64,000 bases of DNA, taken from NCBI RefSeq assembly GCF_009805585.1, contig NZ_VHIN01000010.1, positions 620,001 through 684,000 of the forward strand. The letters run 5' to 3'. Both the position numbers and the translations under genes were made by a program. Of the stretch, positions 16,805 through 25,943 are shown piece by piece; the first letter of the stretch is position 1; each line of letters starts with the position of its first letter. The DNA is from Glutamicibacter sp. JC586. Lineage in GTDB: Bacteria > Actinomycetota > Actinomycetes > Actinomycetales > Micrococcaceae. The notes below the pieces were generated by a model. It saw nothing but the letters and a program-made list of their open reading frames with translations, searched no databases and was not told where the DNA came from.

Positions 16805-17712
16805 GATGCGTCCTTGGTGAGTTTAATGAAAGCGTCTTCGAGGCTGGGAGAGGAAATTTCTATGTCGCGTGCGCCGTACTGCTGTAGTAGCGCCAGCGCA
16901 AAGCTGTCCGAGTCTGCACAATTGAACTCATATCGAAGACCTTGCACATCGGTGACAGCAACCGACTGATCGAACCTACTGGACTGCTCGGCATCATCTG
17001 TTGAGGCGAAGGTGGCCGATACGGTACGACCCGAAATCAAGTGGCGCAGTTCTTCAGTTGCCCCATCGGCGACGATTTGCCCTTGGCTGAGCAGCACTGT
17101 TCGTTGGGCGAAGGCTTGGGCTTCTTCTAGATAGTGGGTTGCGAAAATGACGGTGCGTCCCTCGGTAGCCTCGCCGCGCATGGTCTGCCAAAACGCTCTA
17201 CGTGCCATAACGTCCATGCCGGCCGTGGGTTCGTCCAAGATCAGTACATCTGGGTCAGGCAGTAGGGCCAACGCAAATTTGATCCTCTGTTGCTCACCGC
17301 CCGAACATTTGCCGACTTTGCGCTTGGCGATCTTTTCCAAATCGGTTCGTTGCATAACGGTAGCCACTCGCTCCGGACGGCCATGGGCCGCGCCAATGAC
17401 TTTGATGGTTTCACCGACGGTCATGTCTCGAAGCAAGCCACCGGTTTGCAAAACCGCTGACACCTGGCCGGCGGAGATGGCCTGGTGTGGAGTTTGCCCC
17501 AAGATTTGAATGGATCCGTGGGTTGGTTGCGTGAGCCCAAGGAGCATGTCGACAGTGGTGGTTTTTCCGGCACCATTGGGCCCTAAAAGAGCAACAATTT
17601 CACCGCGTGAAATCTGCAGGTTAATCCCTTTAACCGCTTCAACTGTTCCGTTGCGGACCGCGAAGGATTTCTTCACTGCCTTCACGCTGATGGCCTCGCC
17701 TTGTGTTTTCAT
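16801..17712 (-). CDS. ABC transporter ATP-binding protein
   Basis: A 303-residue ATPase. Walker A is GPNGAGKT at 44-51, the signature is CSGGEQQR at 136-143 (Cys replaces the usual Leu/Val), and Walker B ends in Asp160-Glu161 (VLILDEPTAGMD). A C-terminal extension of about 80 residues matches drug-exporter ATPases. It is the first gene of the ABC-sensor-regulator operon, and a candidate operator lies about 56-75 bases upstream of its start. Confidence 0.94.
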   Translation of the reverse strand: MKTQGEAISVKAVKKSFAVRNGTVEAVKGINLQISRGEIVALLGPNGAGKTTTVDMLLGLTQPTHGSIQILGQTPHQAISAGQVSAVLQTGGLLRDMTVGETIKVIGAAHGRPERVATVMQRTDLEKIAKRKVGKCSGGEQQRIKFALALLPDPDVLILDEPTAGMDVMARRAFWQTMRGEATEGRTVIFATHYLEEAQAFAQRTVLLSQGQIVADGATEELRHLISGRTVSATFASTDDAEQSSRFDQSVAVTDVQGLRYEFNCADSDSFALALLQQYGARDIEISSPSLEDAFIKLTKDAS

Positions 17713-17767
17713 ATCTTCATTCTTCGCTTCGCGTCCTGCATAGAGAAGAGTGGATTGTCATGTTCTA

Positions 17768-17787
17768 CCCATGACCGTTGTCATGGG
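17768..17787. promoter_or_regulatory. Candidate operator of the ABC/DesKR operon
   Basis: A perfect inverted repeat, CCCATGAC-4-GTCATGGG, lies upstream of the ABC ATPase gene. NarL/LuxR-type regulators bind short palindromes of this kind and often activate their own ABC operon. The assignment is by position only. Confidence 0.45.
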
Positions 17788-17962
17788 GAGAAGAAAATTG
17801 GTTGCACAAAACAACCATCTGGCCTGTAGTTTTTAAAATTCATGTGACCTCTACAACAATATTGACGGACTTCTGATTTGAGCGGAACTGCTTGGATCGA
17901 GAAGACACCGTAATCAGAGCCATGCCGTGAGAGAACAGTGATACAAACCGGCAGCTATTAAG

Positions 17963-18733
17963 GTGTTGTCCAAAGGACTTTCACGCAAGGGCTCTGGGAA
18001 ACTCACAGCCGCCTACCGTAAAATTTTCCTTGTGCTAGATCAATCTACTTTTCTTTCTCTCGTGACGGATTATGCGTCACCCACCATCGGTGCCGCGTTC
18101 CTGCCTGACTGGCTGAACCCTGCAGTCTTCCTGAACAACCCAGACCTCGGCCCTTGGGTTCTCTTGCTTGTCTGCGCCATCGTCTTCGCTGAGACCGGCT
18201 TGCTGGTTGGATTCTTCCTCCCGGGCGACTCCATGCTTTTCACCGTGGGCATGCTGATCGCAACTGGCACCATTCACATTCCGCTCTGGCTCTTTGCCCT
18301 AGCAATTTTCATCAGTGCTTTTGCTGGCGATCAGACAGGCTTTATGATCGGCAGAAAAACTGGCCCAGCGATTTTCAAGAAACCTGATTCTCGCTTCTTC
18401 TCGCAAAAGAATGTTGAACGCGCTCACGAATTCTTCGAGAAATTCGGTGGCCGCGCGGTCATTCTTGCTCGCTTCGTTCCAGTGGTACGAACCTTCGTCC
18501 CGGTCATTGCAGGCGTGGCCAAGATGGATCATAAGACCTTCGTCAGTTTCAACCTGATTGGCGCTGCACTGTGGGGCATTGGTGTCACGCTGTTGGGCTA
18601 CTGGTTGGGACAGTTCAGTTGGATTGAAGAGAATATCGACATCATCTTCATCCTGATCGTGCTGATCTCAGTTGTCCCCATCGGCATCGAGTTGCTCAAG
18701 GCTCGCAAGCCAAGCACGAACAACGAAAAGTAA
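17963..18733 (+). CDS. DedA-family membrane protein
   Basis: A 256-residue DedA protein with the glycine-proline stretch GLLVGFFLPGDSMLF, the motif EKFGGRAVILARFVPVVRTFVPVIAG (quoted by its core FGGRAVILARFVPVVRT), and four to five membrane helices. DedA proteins include lipid carrier flippases and are linked to membrane homeostasis. The start is uncertain. GTG 17963 is the longest option, but it lacks a ribosome site and the first 35 residues are not typical, so a start further in is possible. It meets DUF2695 tail to tail. Confidence 0.88.
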   Translation: MLSKGLSRKGSGKLTAAYRKIFLVLDQSTFLSLVTDYASPTIGAAFLPDWLNPAVFLNNPDLGPWVLLLVCAIVFAETGLLVGFFLPGDSMLFTVGMLIATGTIHIPLWLFALAIFISAFAGDQTGFMIGRKTGPAIFKKPDSRFFSQKNVERAHEFFEKFGGRAVILARFVPVVRTFVPVIAGVAKMDHKTFVSFNLIGAALWGIGVTLLGYWLGQFSWIEENIDIIFILIVLISVVPIGIELLKARKPSTNNEK

Positions 18734-18736
18734 TTT

Positions 18737-19093
18737 CTAAGCACTTCGGCGGCTAAATCGACCGCCACCCCACTGCACGCCGCGGCGCATCAACCAGTTC
18801 TCGCAAGGTTGAATTGTGCCGCGGCGTACTCCTTTGCAGACCAAGTCTTCTCCCACCTCAATCAGGCGCATAGCCTGGGTGGTTGCTGGCCTCACTGCGT
18901 TAAGCAAGACTTCGCAGTCACAATATCCACCGAGCATCCGCATCTTTTTCTCCAGTGCTGTGGCTCGCGGAGCACACTGATCACGATAGTGAGTCAGCAG
19001 TTTTAGTGACCCGTCGCAACTCTGCATTCCTGTAACTCGATACAGGAAACAAGGCAGACATTCGTGTTCAACAGGTAGTGGTAGCTCGGACAT
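18737..19093 (-). CDS. DUF2695 protein
   Basis: A 118-residue actinobacterial protein of the DUF2695 family, recognised by HECLPCFLYR, the CDGSLKLLTHYRD stretch and GGYCDCEVLLN. The pattern of paired cysteines suggests a metal site. The ATG at 19093 has an AAGGAG ribosome site 8 bases upstream. That site sits directly at the foot of a long hairpin (19106-19155). Function unknown. Confidence 0.8.
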   Translation of the reverse strand: MSELPLPVEHECLPCFLYRVTGMQSCDGSLKLLTHYRDQCAPRATALEKKMRMLGGYCDCEVLLNAVRPATTQAMRLIEVGEDLVCKGVRRGTIQPCENWLMRRGVQWGGGRFSRRSA

Positions 19094-19105
19094 CAAGACT
19101 CCTTA

Positions 19106-19155
19106 AGACAGTTACGGCCAAAGCAATGCATTGATTGCTTTGGCCATAACTGTCT
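19106..19155 (-). terminator. Long hairpin between aminotransferase and DUF2695 genes
   Basis: Arms of about 22 bases (AGACAGTTACGGCCAAAGCAAT against its complement) pair with one mismatch around a short loop. On the minus strand it lies after the aminotransferase gene and directly before the AAGGAG of the DUF2695 gene, with no T-run. It may end or attenuate read-through, or control access to the ribosome site. Confidence 0.55.
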
Positions 19156-19202
19156 AATGAACACTTGCTGGCACCGGACCAGGTAATGCGAGTTGTGGAA
19201 AT

Positions 19203-20399
19203 CTATGCCCCGGCAATGCTCTGCCGCAGGAATGCGTCGACCCGCTCAACCGCTTCGGCGACGCGCTCATATCCAGCAGCAAATGACAGTCGGATAAATA
19301 GGTGGCCTTCAAATGGGTCAAAGTCTCCGCCGGGAGTCAACGCCACATGCGCATGGCCTAGGACTGCTTTGCAGTATTCACTGGCCGATTCAAAATGCTC
19401 CAGCACTTCTGGGGCCAGTCGACCGTAGAGGTAGAAAGCGCCATCGGCAGGGGCAGCCTCAACAATTCCAAGCTTGCCGAGGTTTTTAAGAACAAGTGCT
19501 CGGGTTCGAGCAAACTCTTGGACTCGTTCGTCTGCTTCTTCCATACTCTTCGGCTCAAAGGCAGCCACCGCGGCTCGCTGTGCGGGAGCCGGAGCACACA
19601 GTGCCAGGTTCGAGGCCAATGCGTCCACGGCGGGTATCAGGTCATCCGGAACGATCATCCAACCAAGGCGCCATCCGGTCATACCCCAGTACTTAGAAAA
19701 GGACGAGACCACAATCGAGGACTGCGAGAACTCCCATGAGGTGTGCCCCTGTCGTTGCGGATCGAACTCAATGCCGTGATAAATCTCGTCGCTGATCAAT
19801 CGCACCGAGTTGGTTTCGCACCACGGTGCTAGTTCCCGCAGCTCATCGGCGCTGAGCATGGTCCCAGTGGGGTTATTTGGTGAAGCTACCACCAAGCCGT
19901 CAAGTCGACCCTGTTCCTTCTTAACCTGTTCTAGCTGAGCGATGGTCGGCTGGAAACGCTGTTCTGCGTCGGTGGGCAGGTCAACTACTTTCAGTCCCAA
20001 TGCCCGAAGGATGTTGGCATAGGCCGGGTATCCCGGGCGCGGTAGCGCAACTACATCACCGACATCAAAGGCCGCGAGAAACGCGAGCTGAAACGCGCCA
20101 GAAGAACCTGTGGTCATCACAAAATTTTTCGCAGGAATCTGCACCGAGTAGGTCCCCCGGTAATGCTCGGCCAATGCTTGGCGGGTTTCGACTAAGCCAG
20201 CGGTGGAGGTGTAGCCAAAATCTGCATGCTCGGAGTGTAGTTGGGCAGCTAGGTCGTTGACCGCTGCTGGTGCTCCCCCACCAGGTTCCCCGACGCATAA
20301 GGAGATCACGTCGTGGCCTTCTTGGCGCATCGTGGATACTTGATCAACTATTTGCATCACTTCGAAGGGAGCTACCTGGGAACGATTCGAAACCTGCAC
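19203..20399 (-). CDS. PLP-dependent class I/II aminotransferase
   Basis: A 398-residue fold-type I aminotransferase. Lys236 in SFSKYWGMTGWRLGW binds PLP; Asn175 (SPNNPTGT), Asp204 (SDEIYHG) and Arg244 are the usual cofactor and substrate residues. It resembles aspartate-type aminotransferases that accept several amino acids. The start is GTG at 20399 with a GAGGAG ribosome site. It stands alone on the minus strand, and the exact substrate is not evident. Confidence 0.93.
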   Translation of the reverse strand: MQVSNRSQVAPFEVMQIVDQVSTMRQEGHDVISLCVGEPGGGAPAAVNDLAAQLHSEHADFGYTSTAGLVETRQALAEHYRGTYSVQIPAKNFVMTTGSSGAFQLAFLAAFDVGDVVALPRPGYPAYANILRALGLKVVDLPTDAEQRFQPTIAQLEQVKKEQGRLDGLVVASPNNPTGTMLSADELRELAPWCETNSVRLISDEIYHGIEFDPQRQGHTSWEFSQSSIVVSSFSKYWGMTGWRLGWMIVPDDLIPAVDALASNLALCAPAPAQRAAVAAFEPKSMEEADERVQEFARTRALVLKNLGKLGIVEAAPADGAFYLYGRLAPEVLEHFESASEYCKAVLGHAHVALTPGGDFDPFEGHLFIRLSFAAGYERVAEAVERVDAFLRQSIAGA

Positions 20400-20566
20400 T
20401 GTTGTCTCCTCACTGCCCGCATGTCTGCGTGGCCAACGCCGTTCTTTCAGCCTCTCACGCTACACCGAAAAGACCGAACCACTTGTTAAAGCTTGACTGA
20501 CCGGGGAGACTAGAAACAGAGATGATGTGCCACATCAGTGGCCACCGGGTGAAAGCAGGAGAAGTA

Positions 20567-20824
20567 GTGAGCGAGCAAAAAGTATTCCAGGCAGTCGTCG
20601 GCAAAGAAGGCGGTTGGTGGAACATTTGGGTTCCAGAAATTGACCAGGTGACCTGCACCCGAAAGTCGCGCAAGATCGCCGGCTACACCCGCACCCTCAT
20701 TGCTGCGGTACTTGGCATCCCGGAATCATCATTCCGTGTGGAGCGCGAATTGGTCAGCGCCGTAGAGTTTGAACGTCGCTTTACTGCAGCAGTGCGCAAC
20801 GTTGATTCTCAAGAGAAAATCTAG
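20567..20824 (+). CDS. Small HicB-like protein
   Basis: An 85-residue protein. A longer frame reaches 20522, but the GTG at 20567 has an AGGAG ribosome site and fits better. The pattern GKEGGWWNIWVPEIDQVTC, with two later helices, recalls the HicB-type ribonuclease-H-like antitoxin fold. No HicA toxin gene is adjacent, so it is probably an orphan domain. The function is not known. Confidence 0.7.
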   Translation: MSEQKVFQAVVGKEGGWWNIWVPEIDQVTCTRKSRKIAGYTRTLIAAVLGIPESSFRVERELVSAVEFERRFTAAVRNVDSQEKI

Positions 20825-20846
20825 TCAGTCACGGTACGTTTACTTA

Positions 20847-20893
20847 AACAAGAATCGGGATACAGTTCGTTGAACTGTATCCCGATTCTTGTT
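20847..20893. terminator. Bidirectional terminator
   Basis: A perfect 21-base inverted repeat with a 5-base loop lies between the convergent HicB-like gene and rlmN. The arms start AACAAGAATCGGGATACAG, so transcripts from both sides end in a T-rich 3' arm. Confidence 0.9.
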
Positions 20894-20894
20894 G

Positions 20895-22193
20895 TTACTT
20901 GTCGCCGTCGGCAGCTAGCTGACCGCAAGCCCCGTCGATTTCCTTGCCGCGGGTATCGCGCAGGGTAGTTGGGACGCCCAACTCATCGAGGCGGCGTACG
21001 AACTTGGAAGTAATATCCGGTTCGCTACGGGTCCAGATTGAGCCTGGTACTGGATTCAGCGGAATTGGGTTCACATGCACCCAGCCGCGGCCACGGGCGT
21101 TCAGCTTCTTGGCGAGCATTTCTGCACGCCATTCGTGGTCGTTCATGTCCTTGATCAGCGCATACTCGATGGAGACACGACGGCCGGTCTTGACGTAGTA
21201 GTCGAAGGCGGCGTCCAGTGCTTCATCGACCTTCCAACGCGAGTTCACTGGGATCAGTTCATCACGTAGCTCGTCATCTGGAGCATGTAAGGACAGCGCG
21301 AAGGTCACTGGAACATTCTCGTCAGCCAGTTTGCGAATGGCTGGCACAAGACCCACTGTGGACACGGTGATGCCGCGGGCACTCATGCCTAGGCCTTCAG
21401 GAGCTTCAGCAACCATGCGGTGTACGGCGTTCATGACGCGCTTGTAGTTAGCCAGTGGTTCACCCATGCCCATGAACACAATGTTGCCAACGCGCTCATC
21501 TGGGTGCTTCTTGCCACCCAAACCACCTTCAGCGATCACGCGATTGGCCTGAACGATCTGGTCCAAGATTTCAGCGGTGGACATATTGCGGGTCAGACCA
21601 GCCTGGCCGGTGGCGCAGAACGGGCAGTTCATACCGCAGCCGCACTGCGAGGAGATGCATAGGGTGATGCGGTTTGGATAACGCATCAGTACCGATTCTA
21701 CGAGTGAACCATCGAAGAGGCGCCAGAGGAATTTGATGGTTTTGCCATCGTCGGTCTCTAGGCGCTTGACCTCGGTGAGCAGCTTCGGGAACATTGCCTC
21801 GGCAAGTTCCGCGCGGCGCTCCTTGGGAAGATCGCTCATCTTCTCTGGATCGGTGGTGTAGTGCTGGAAGTAGTGCACTGAGAGCTGCTTGGCACGGAAG
21901 GCTGGCAGTCCCAGTTCCTTCAGTTTGGCCTGACGCTCAGCTAATGAAAGATCGGCAAGGTGCGTTGGCGGTTGGGAAACACGGCGCTTGGTGGAGAACT
22001 GCAGCTCTGGACGACCATCTGCACCCATCTCTTGCTTCCAACCTTCGGCGGTTGGGACTACCTGGGCACGGCCTTCGGCGTTGGCCCGGGATTTGGAGAT
22101 GCGAAGCTGCTGGGCGCGCTGAGCGGCGGCCTGCTCGGTGCGCAGTGCCTTGCGTTCATCAGCGGAAAGTGGTGTGGAATCGATGGAAGTCAT
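20895..22193 (-). CDS. rlmN: 23S rRNA (adenine2503-C2)-methyltransferase RlmN
   Basis: A 432-residue radical-SAM methyltransferase. The iron-sulfur cysteines are Cys186, Cys190 and Cys193 ([10 protein letters not shown]). The GEPLANY block near residue 245 and a C-terminal Cys in [17 protein letters not shown] are also characteristic. RlmN methylates A2503 of 23S rRNA and A37 of some tRNAs. The first 80 residues are a charged, helical extension common in actinobacterial copies. The start at 22193 has a weak AGGTAG ribosome site. Confidence 0.97.
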   Translation of the reverse strand: MTSIDSTPLSADERKALRTEQAAAQRAQQLRISKSRANAEGRAQVVPTAEGWKQEMGADGRPELQFSTKRRVSQPPTHLADLSLAERQAKLKELGLPAFRAKQLSVHYFQHYTTDPEKMSDLPKERRAELAEAMFPKLLTEVKRLETDDGKTIKFLWRLFDGSLVESVLMRYPNRITLCISSQCGCGMNCPFCATGQAGLTRNMSTAEILDQIVQANRVIAEGGLGGKKHPDERVGNIVFMGMGEPLANYKRVMNAVHRMVAEAPEGLGMSARGITVSTVGLVPAIRKLADENVPVTFALSLHAPDDELRDELIPVNSRWKVDEALDAAFDYYVKTGRRVSIEYALIKDMNDHEWRAEMLAKKLNARGRGWVHVNPIPLNPVPGSIWTRSEPDITSKFVRRLDELGVPTTLRDTRGKEIDGACGQLAADGDK

Positions 22194-22303
22194 TACTACC
22201 TATTGTTTCACGTATCGACTGCGCGTTGGCGGTGAGTTTGGGCACGGATAAGCGGTGCCACACTTTCAGCTTATCGCCTGCGCAGCACCGCTTGGTTGGC
22301 CTT

Positions 22304-22900
22304 CTAGTTCTTGTAGGATTCCTTGACGTAGTCGATCTTCCCCACGCTGCCGGTCAGATCCAGTTCGCCGACTTGTCCGTTGGTGACCACTGCAGGACGT
22401 TCCCTGTCGATGCGAACGTATCCCTCTTGCTTGTCGCGCGTTTTCACCAGAGGTCCGGTTGCTTGCGCCGTGACACTCAGCTGGCGGGCTTGGCCCCAGA
22501 TCGGCTCACCGGTTTCGGATTCGCCTTCATAGATACGGACCGTGGATTCGATGGTGGCACGAGAAAGCTTCTTATCGACGCGCACGCTGGCCTCGTAACC
22601 ATACATACCCACGATCTCGCCGATTTCACAGCCACTTTCTGGTTCCCAAGAGGGAAGCTGACCAGCAGGACAGTCGAATCCAACCACTGCCACATCGCTA
22701 AACCCGTCAGTGTTGCCGGAAAAACTGATCAGTTGTGAGGTTCCTGGGAACCCTTCGAGTTCTCCGATGTGGGCCATTTCAGCCGTGACCCACGTGACCT
22801 CGCTCCGTTCGGGTGGGGCCGCTGATGCTTGAGCCATCGCCGTGGCGGTGAGCGCTAATGCACCGACTGCGGACAGAATTGTGCGAATCTTCTTAGACAT
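22304..22900 (-). CDS. Secreted protein of unknown function
   Basis: A 198-residue protein with a clear Sec signal peptide (MSKKIRTILSAVGALALTA, cleavage near ASA-APP at about residue 28). One cysteine pair in the mature part (CPAG and GCEIG) could form a disulfide. A frame from 22936 exists, but the ATG at 22900 has an AAGGAT ribosome site and begins the signal peptide. I do not recognise a family. It lies upstream of rlmN on the same strand with a 110-base gap. Confidence 0.75.
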   Translation of the reverse strand: MSKKIRTILSAVGALALTATAMAQASAAPPERSEVTWVTAEMAHIGELEGFPGTSQLISFSGNTDGFSDVAVVGFDCPAGQLPSWEPESGCEIGEIVGMYGYEASVRVDKKLSRATIESTVRIYEGESETGEPIWGQARQLSVTAQATGPLVKTRDKQEGYVRIDRERPAVVTNGQVGELDLTGSVGKIDYVKESYKN

Positions 22901-23174
22901 GCTGATCCTTATCTCACCTCGCGTGCACCGTTGCATGCGAATGTAGGCTCAGCCAGTTTCTGCTACCGCGACGCTTTTGTGCAATAGATCGACATAACAG
23001 TTATGATTTCGACATCAAGTCTTGGCAGAAGGAACCGTCTTGCAACAACTAATTCATGGGTCGTCGCGTCGATTCGCGCTTAAGATCCCTAACTGCAACA
23101 CGTGGAGCCTCGGCGTCAATCCGTGACCGGATCATTGTCGCTTCGTTATCACGCGGTGCTCGGCAACGCTAAAG

Positions 23175-23837
23175 CTACTTGGTCCTCGTCGCAGGAGGGA
23201 TGACCGGCTCGCTGGTGATGATGCTGTTTACCTGAGCGACGGCACGCTGGGCCGAATCAGCTGTTGGCGAGTCCTGCGCTAGTTCAGCAATCCGTGCTTT
23301 CGCCTGTCCTTCGCTCATCGGAGAGATCTCCTGCTCAAGCACTTCTTGGGCAATGCCCAGAGCCTGCAAGATCGCCAGTACAGTCGTGTCGCTGATACCC
23401 GCCGGCTTCTTACCGTGCAGTTCTGCTCCGAGATCCGCACGTATCTGCCGCTCAATTTGATCATTAAGAATGTTGACTCGTTCTTTGCCCAAACCTAACA
23501 AAGTCCGTGCACCGTATTCAACGACTCCTGCCTTGGCCAAAGAGTCGGTCACTAATCTGACGTCGCACAGCGAAGGTATTTTGACCGCCGCGTCCAAACT
23601 CACGCCCTCTTTTTTCTCCAGCTTTTCTAGCGGAGAAGCCAGCACCGGATCCGGGCAAGGCCCTGCGCCGATGAGCTTGATCCGTGCCGGCCGGTCATCG
23701 CTCAGTGCAATCCGTCCAGCAATCATAAGGTCGGAAAGTACCGCTGCGTTCATTCCATACCCAGCTGCCGCCATAACAGCCTCGGGCTTCTGCTGGTTAT
23801 CGGCCATCAACAAATAGAGCTTTTCTGAGATCAGCAT
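23175..23837 (-). CDS. GPP34 (GOLPH3-like) protein
   Basis: A 220-residue protein of the GPP34 family, recognised by LISEKLYLLMAD at the N-terminus, followed by AVLSDLMIAGRIALSDD and later helical repeats. In eukaryotes GOLPH3 binds phosphatidylinositol phosphates; actinobacterial members have no settled role. Ends RTK. It precedes no obvious partner gene. Confidence 0.85.
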   Translation of the reverse strand: MLISEKLYLLMADNQQKPEAVMAAAGYGMNAAVLSDLMIAGRIALSDDRPARIKLIGAGPCPDPVLASPLEKLEKKEGVSLDAAVKIPSLCDVRLVTDSLAKAGVVEYGARTLLGLGKERVNILNDQIERQIRADLGAELHGKKPAGISDTTVLAILQALGIAQEVLEQEISPMSEGQAKARIAELAQDSPTADSAQRAVAQVNSIITSEPVIPPATRTK

Positions 23838-23872
23838 GCCTACAGGCTACCGATCACCCTGCGCTCAAGTCC

Positions 23873-25057
23873 TCAGTCTTTTGGCGGATATTGCGAGATA
23901 TGAGGTACGGGGTGTTCGCCAGCGGCGAGTATTTGATCGGGGGCCTTTCCGTCACGTGTCATCGCTGCAGTAGTGCGAATGAATACGGAAATCCAGGAGA
24001 ACATGATTGCGACAACAGCCAATTCAAAACCGGTCAGGTTGTAGTAAGTCCAGTCGTGCCACAGGAGAAAAGCAACCCACACAGCGCCCAATGCAGTATA
24101 AGACATCAGATGGAAGATGGCAGGATACCCGGGAAGCAGCACAGCGGTGCCTGCCAAAAGAATGATCATTGCTACCGATGCCAGCTGCACGAAGCCCGAA
24201 TGCACTTCCTTGGATACATCCACCGGAACCATCCCAATCCCGATGATGCCTACGGCCACCACCACCAGGCACCAGCGCACGATGCGCGGGCGAGGTCGAA
24301 GTTTTCTGGCCAACGTATAGCGACGCAAGGCCGGACGACAGCGGTAGGTGCGCGATAACAATACGAGGTCGCGCGTGAGGAATTCGGTAAATGCAGCGAG
24401 CACCAGACCGGAGATAATCAGCGTCAGATTAAATGTCCAAAACGATCCGCGGCCGGCATGCGTAGTTCCCAGATAAGAGAACATGCTGCGCCACCAGCCT
24501 TGTTCCTCAGCCAGCAACATGCTGATCAATACGCCCGCTGCCATGAAAATACCGAGCACCACCGACAGGGTTTCAGCGTCGGTCCGAGAGGTGGCTACCG
24601 AACACAAATAGGCGACCAGTCCGCTTACGGCACTCACTGCGAGGGCGCCAGCTAAGACATCAAGTCGTAGACCCACAAAGGCTTGTTGAAAAAGGTGAAA
24701 GACCGCCAAAATGATCATCACTGCACTCGCAGCGTGCACCACGATCAGTCCGAGAGCCGTGAGAAGTTGGCGCCATACCGGAATTTTTCGGAGCCACGGC
24801 TCGCGGTAACGCAGGATGGAGCGGAATGCATAGGCGCTCATTGCGGCTGCCGCGGTTCCACCGCATAGGGCCGCTACCCAGCCCACCGACCAGCGCCCAA
24901 ATATCGTCGGGCGTTCGCCGGCAAAAAAGATCAACCCTGCGGTGAGCCCGAAAATTGAGCAGATCAGTCCGGCCCACAGAGCGCGTCGCTCGATGGTCAA
25001 TTCGCTGATACGGGGACTATCAGTGGCGTGAGAATACTGGTATGGCACGTATTCCAT
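23873..25057 (-). CDS. Polytopic membrane protein, DUF998-like
   Basis: A 394-residue protein with about 10-11 hydrophobic segments. The C-terminal half resembles DUF998/Frag1-like proteins (IIGIGMVPVDVSKEVHSGF, HLMSYTALGAVWVAF). The start at 25057 begins MEYVPYQYSHATD and the N-terminal 20 residues are cytoplasmic. No function can be assigned. The family label is tentative. Confidence 0.72.
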   Translation of the reverse strand: MEYVPYQYSHATDSPRISELTIERRALWAGLICSIFGLTAGLIFFAGERPTIFGRWSVGWVAALCGGTAAAAMSAYAFRSILRYREPWLRKIPVWRQLLTALGLIVVHAASAVMIILAVFHLFQQAFVGLRLDVLAGALAVSAVSGLVAYLCSVATSRTDAETLSVVLGIFMAAGVLISMLLAEEQGWWRSMFSYLGTTHAGRGSFWTFNLTLIISGLVLAAFTEFLTRDLVLLSRTYRCRPALRRYTLARKLRPRPRIVRWCLVVVAVGIIGIGMVPVDVSKEVHSGFVQLASVAMIILLAGTAVLLPGYPAIFHLMSYTALGAVWVAFLLWHDWTYYNLTGFELAVVAIMFSWISVFIRTTAAMTRDGKAPDQILAAGEHPVPHISQYPPKD

Positions 25058-25093
25058 ACTCTCACTTGTTTGGATAAACCAGTATTACGATCC

Positions 25094-25840
25094 CTAGCGC
25101 CCGGCGAGCGCGGTGATTCCTTCGATCATCAAACCAAGCGCTCCGGCAAAAGCAATCAAGACCACAAAAACACGACTGTACTTGGGCGGGATCTTTGGTG
25201 CTAGGTAATTTCCTAGCAGGATCCCTACCACCATGGCGGCGAAGCAACCGATCCATTGGCCCACCGGCAACTGCGGTAGTCCGCCCTTGGCCAGCAACGA
25301 GGTGCAAGACAGCACCAAAAAATACAGCTGCACCGAGACTGCGAACTCGCGTTGTGGCCATCGGCTGGCTACCGCGTAGCCGGCAATGGCGGGCCCTGAA
25401 ACACCGGCGGTAACCGACATAAATCCTGAAACGGCGCCGGCACCAATGGCTAGGCCTTTGCCTTGGGCGGCGGGAAGGTTTCGAATCAGGAAGCTTGAAA
25501 CCAGCGCCAAAATCACCATCAAGGAGATGCCGATGGAGAGCCACGGCCCGTCAACTCTGGCTGCCACCCAGGCACCGGGAAGGGTCATGATCATCGCCGG
25601 AATCAGGATGAGCATGACCTTTTTGTATTGAACCTGGCGGAAGACCTGCACAAAAATCATCAGGCTACTGCAGGCGCCAAGTAAGTTGACCAACGTAATT
25701 CCGGCGTGGGGCCCGAGGACCAAAACGAGGAATGGAGAGGCGACCATGGCGAAGCCCATTCCGGAAATGCGTTGGGTGGAGGCTCCAACGAAGACCGCTG
25801 CTGCCAGCGACAGCACCGTTGCTAGTTCCCCGCTCAACAT
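25094..25840 (-). CDS. TauE/SafE-family permease
   Basis: A 248-residue membrane protein with eight hydrophobic segments and the TauE/SafE pattern (GFAMVASPFLVLVLGPHAGI, SVTAGVSGPAIAGYAV). Family members export or import sulfite, sulfoacetate and other small organic anions. The ATG at 25840 is preceded by GGGAAAGAG. It is divergent from the amino-acid oxidase gene. The substrate is unknown. Confidence 0.9.
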   Translation of the reverse strand: MLSGELATVLSLAAAVFVGASTQRISGMGFAMVASPFLVLVLGPHAGITLVNLLGACSSLMIFVQVFRQVQYKKVMLILIPAMIMTLPGAWVAARVDGPWLSIGISLMVILALVSSFLIRNLPAAQGKGLAIGAGAVSGFMSVTAGVSGPAIAGYAVASRWPQREFAVSVQLYFLVLSCTSLLAKGGLPQLPVGQWIGCFAAMVVGILLGNYLAPKIPPKYSRVFVVLIAFAGALGLMIEGITALAGR

Positions 25841-25943
25841 TTCTCTTTCCCGTATGCACGATTATGTCTTCTTATTACGTTAGCCCAGATATGAAACCTA
25901 GCTCGCACGCTCAAGCCACTGACTAAGGTTTTAGGCTGTAAAC

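Noticed and set aside
21794-22738. Long plus-strand frame of 314 residues
   Set aside because: It is antisense to rlmN and to the secreted-protein gene and has no recognisable protein features.
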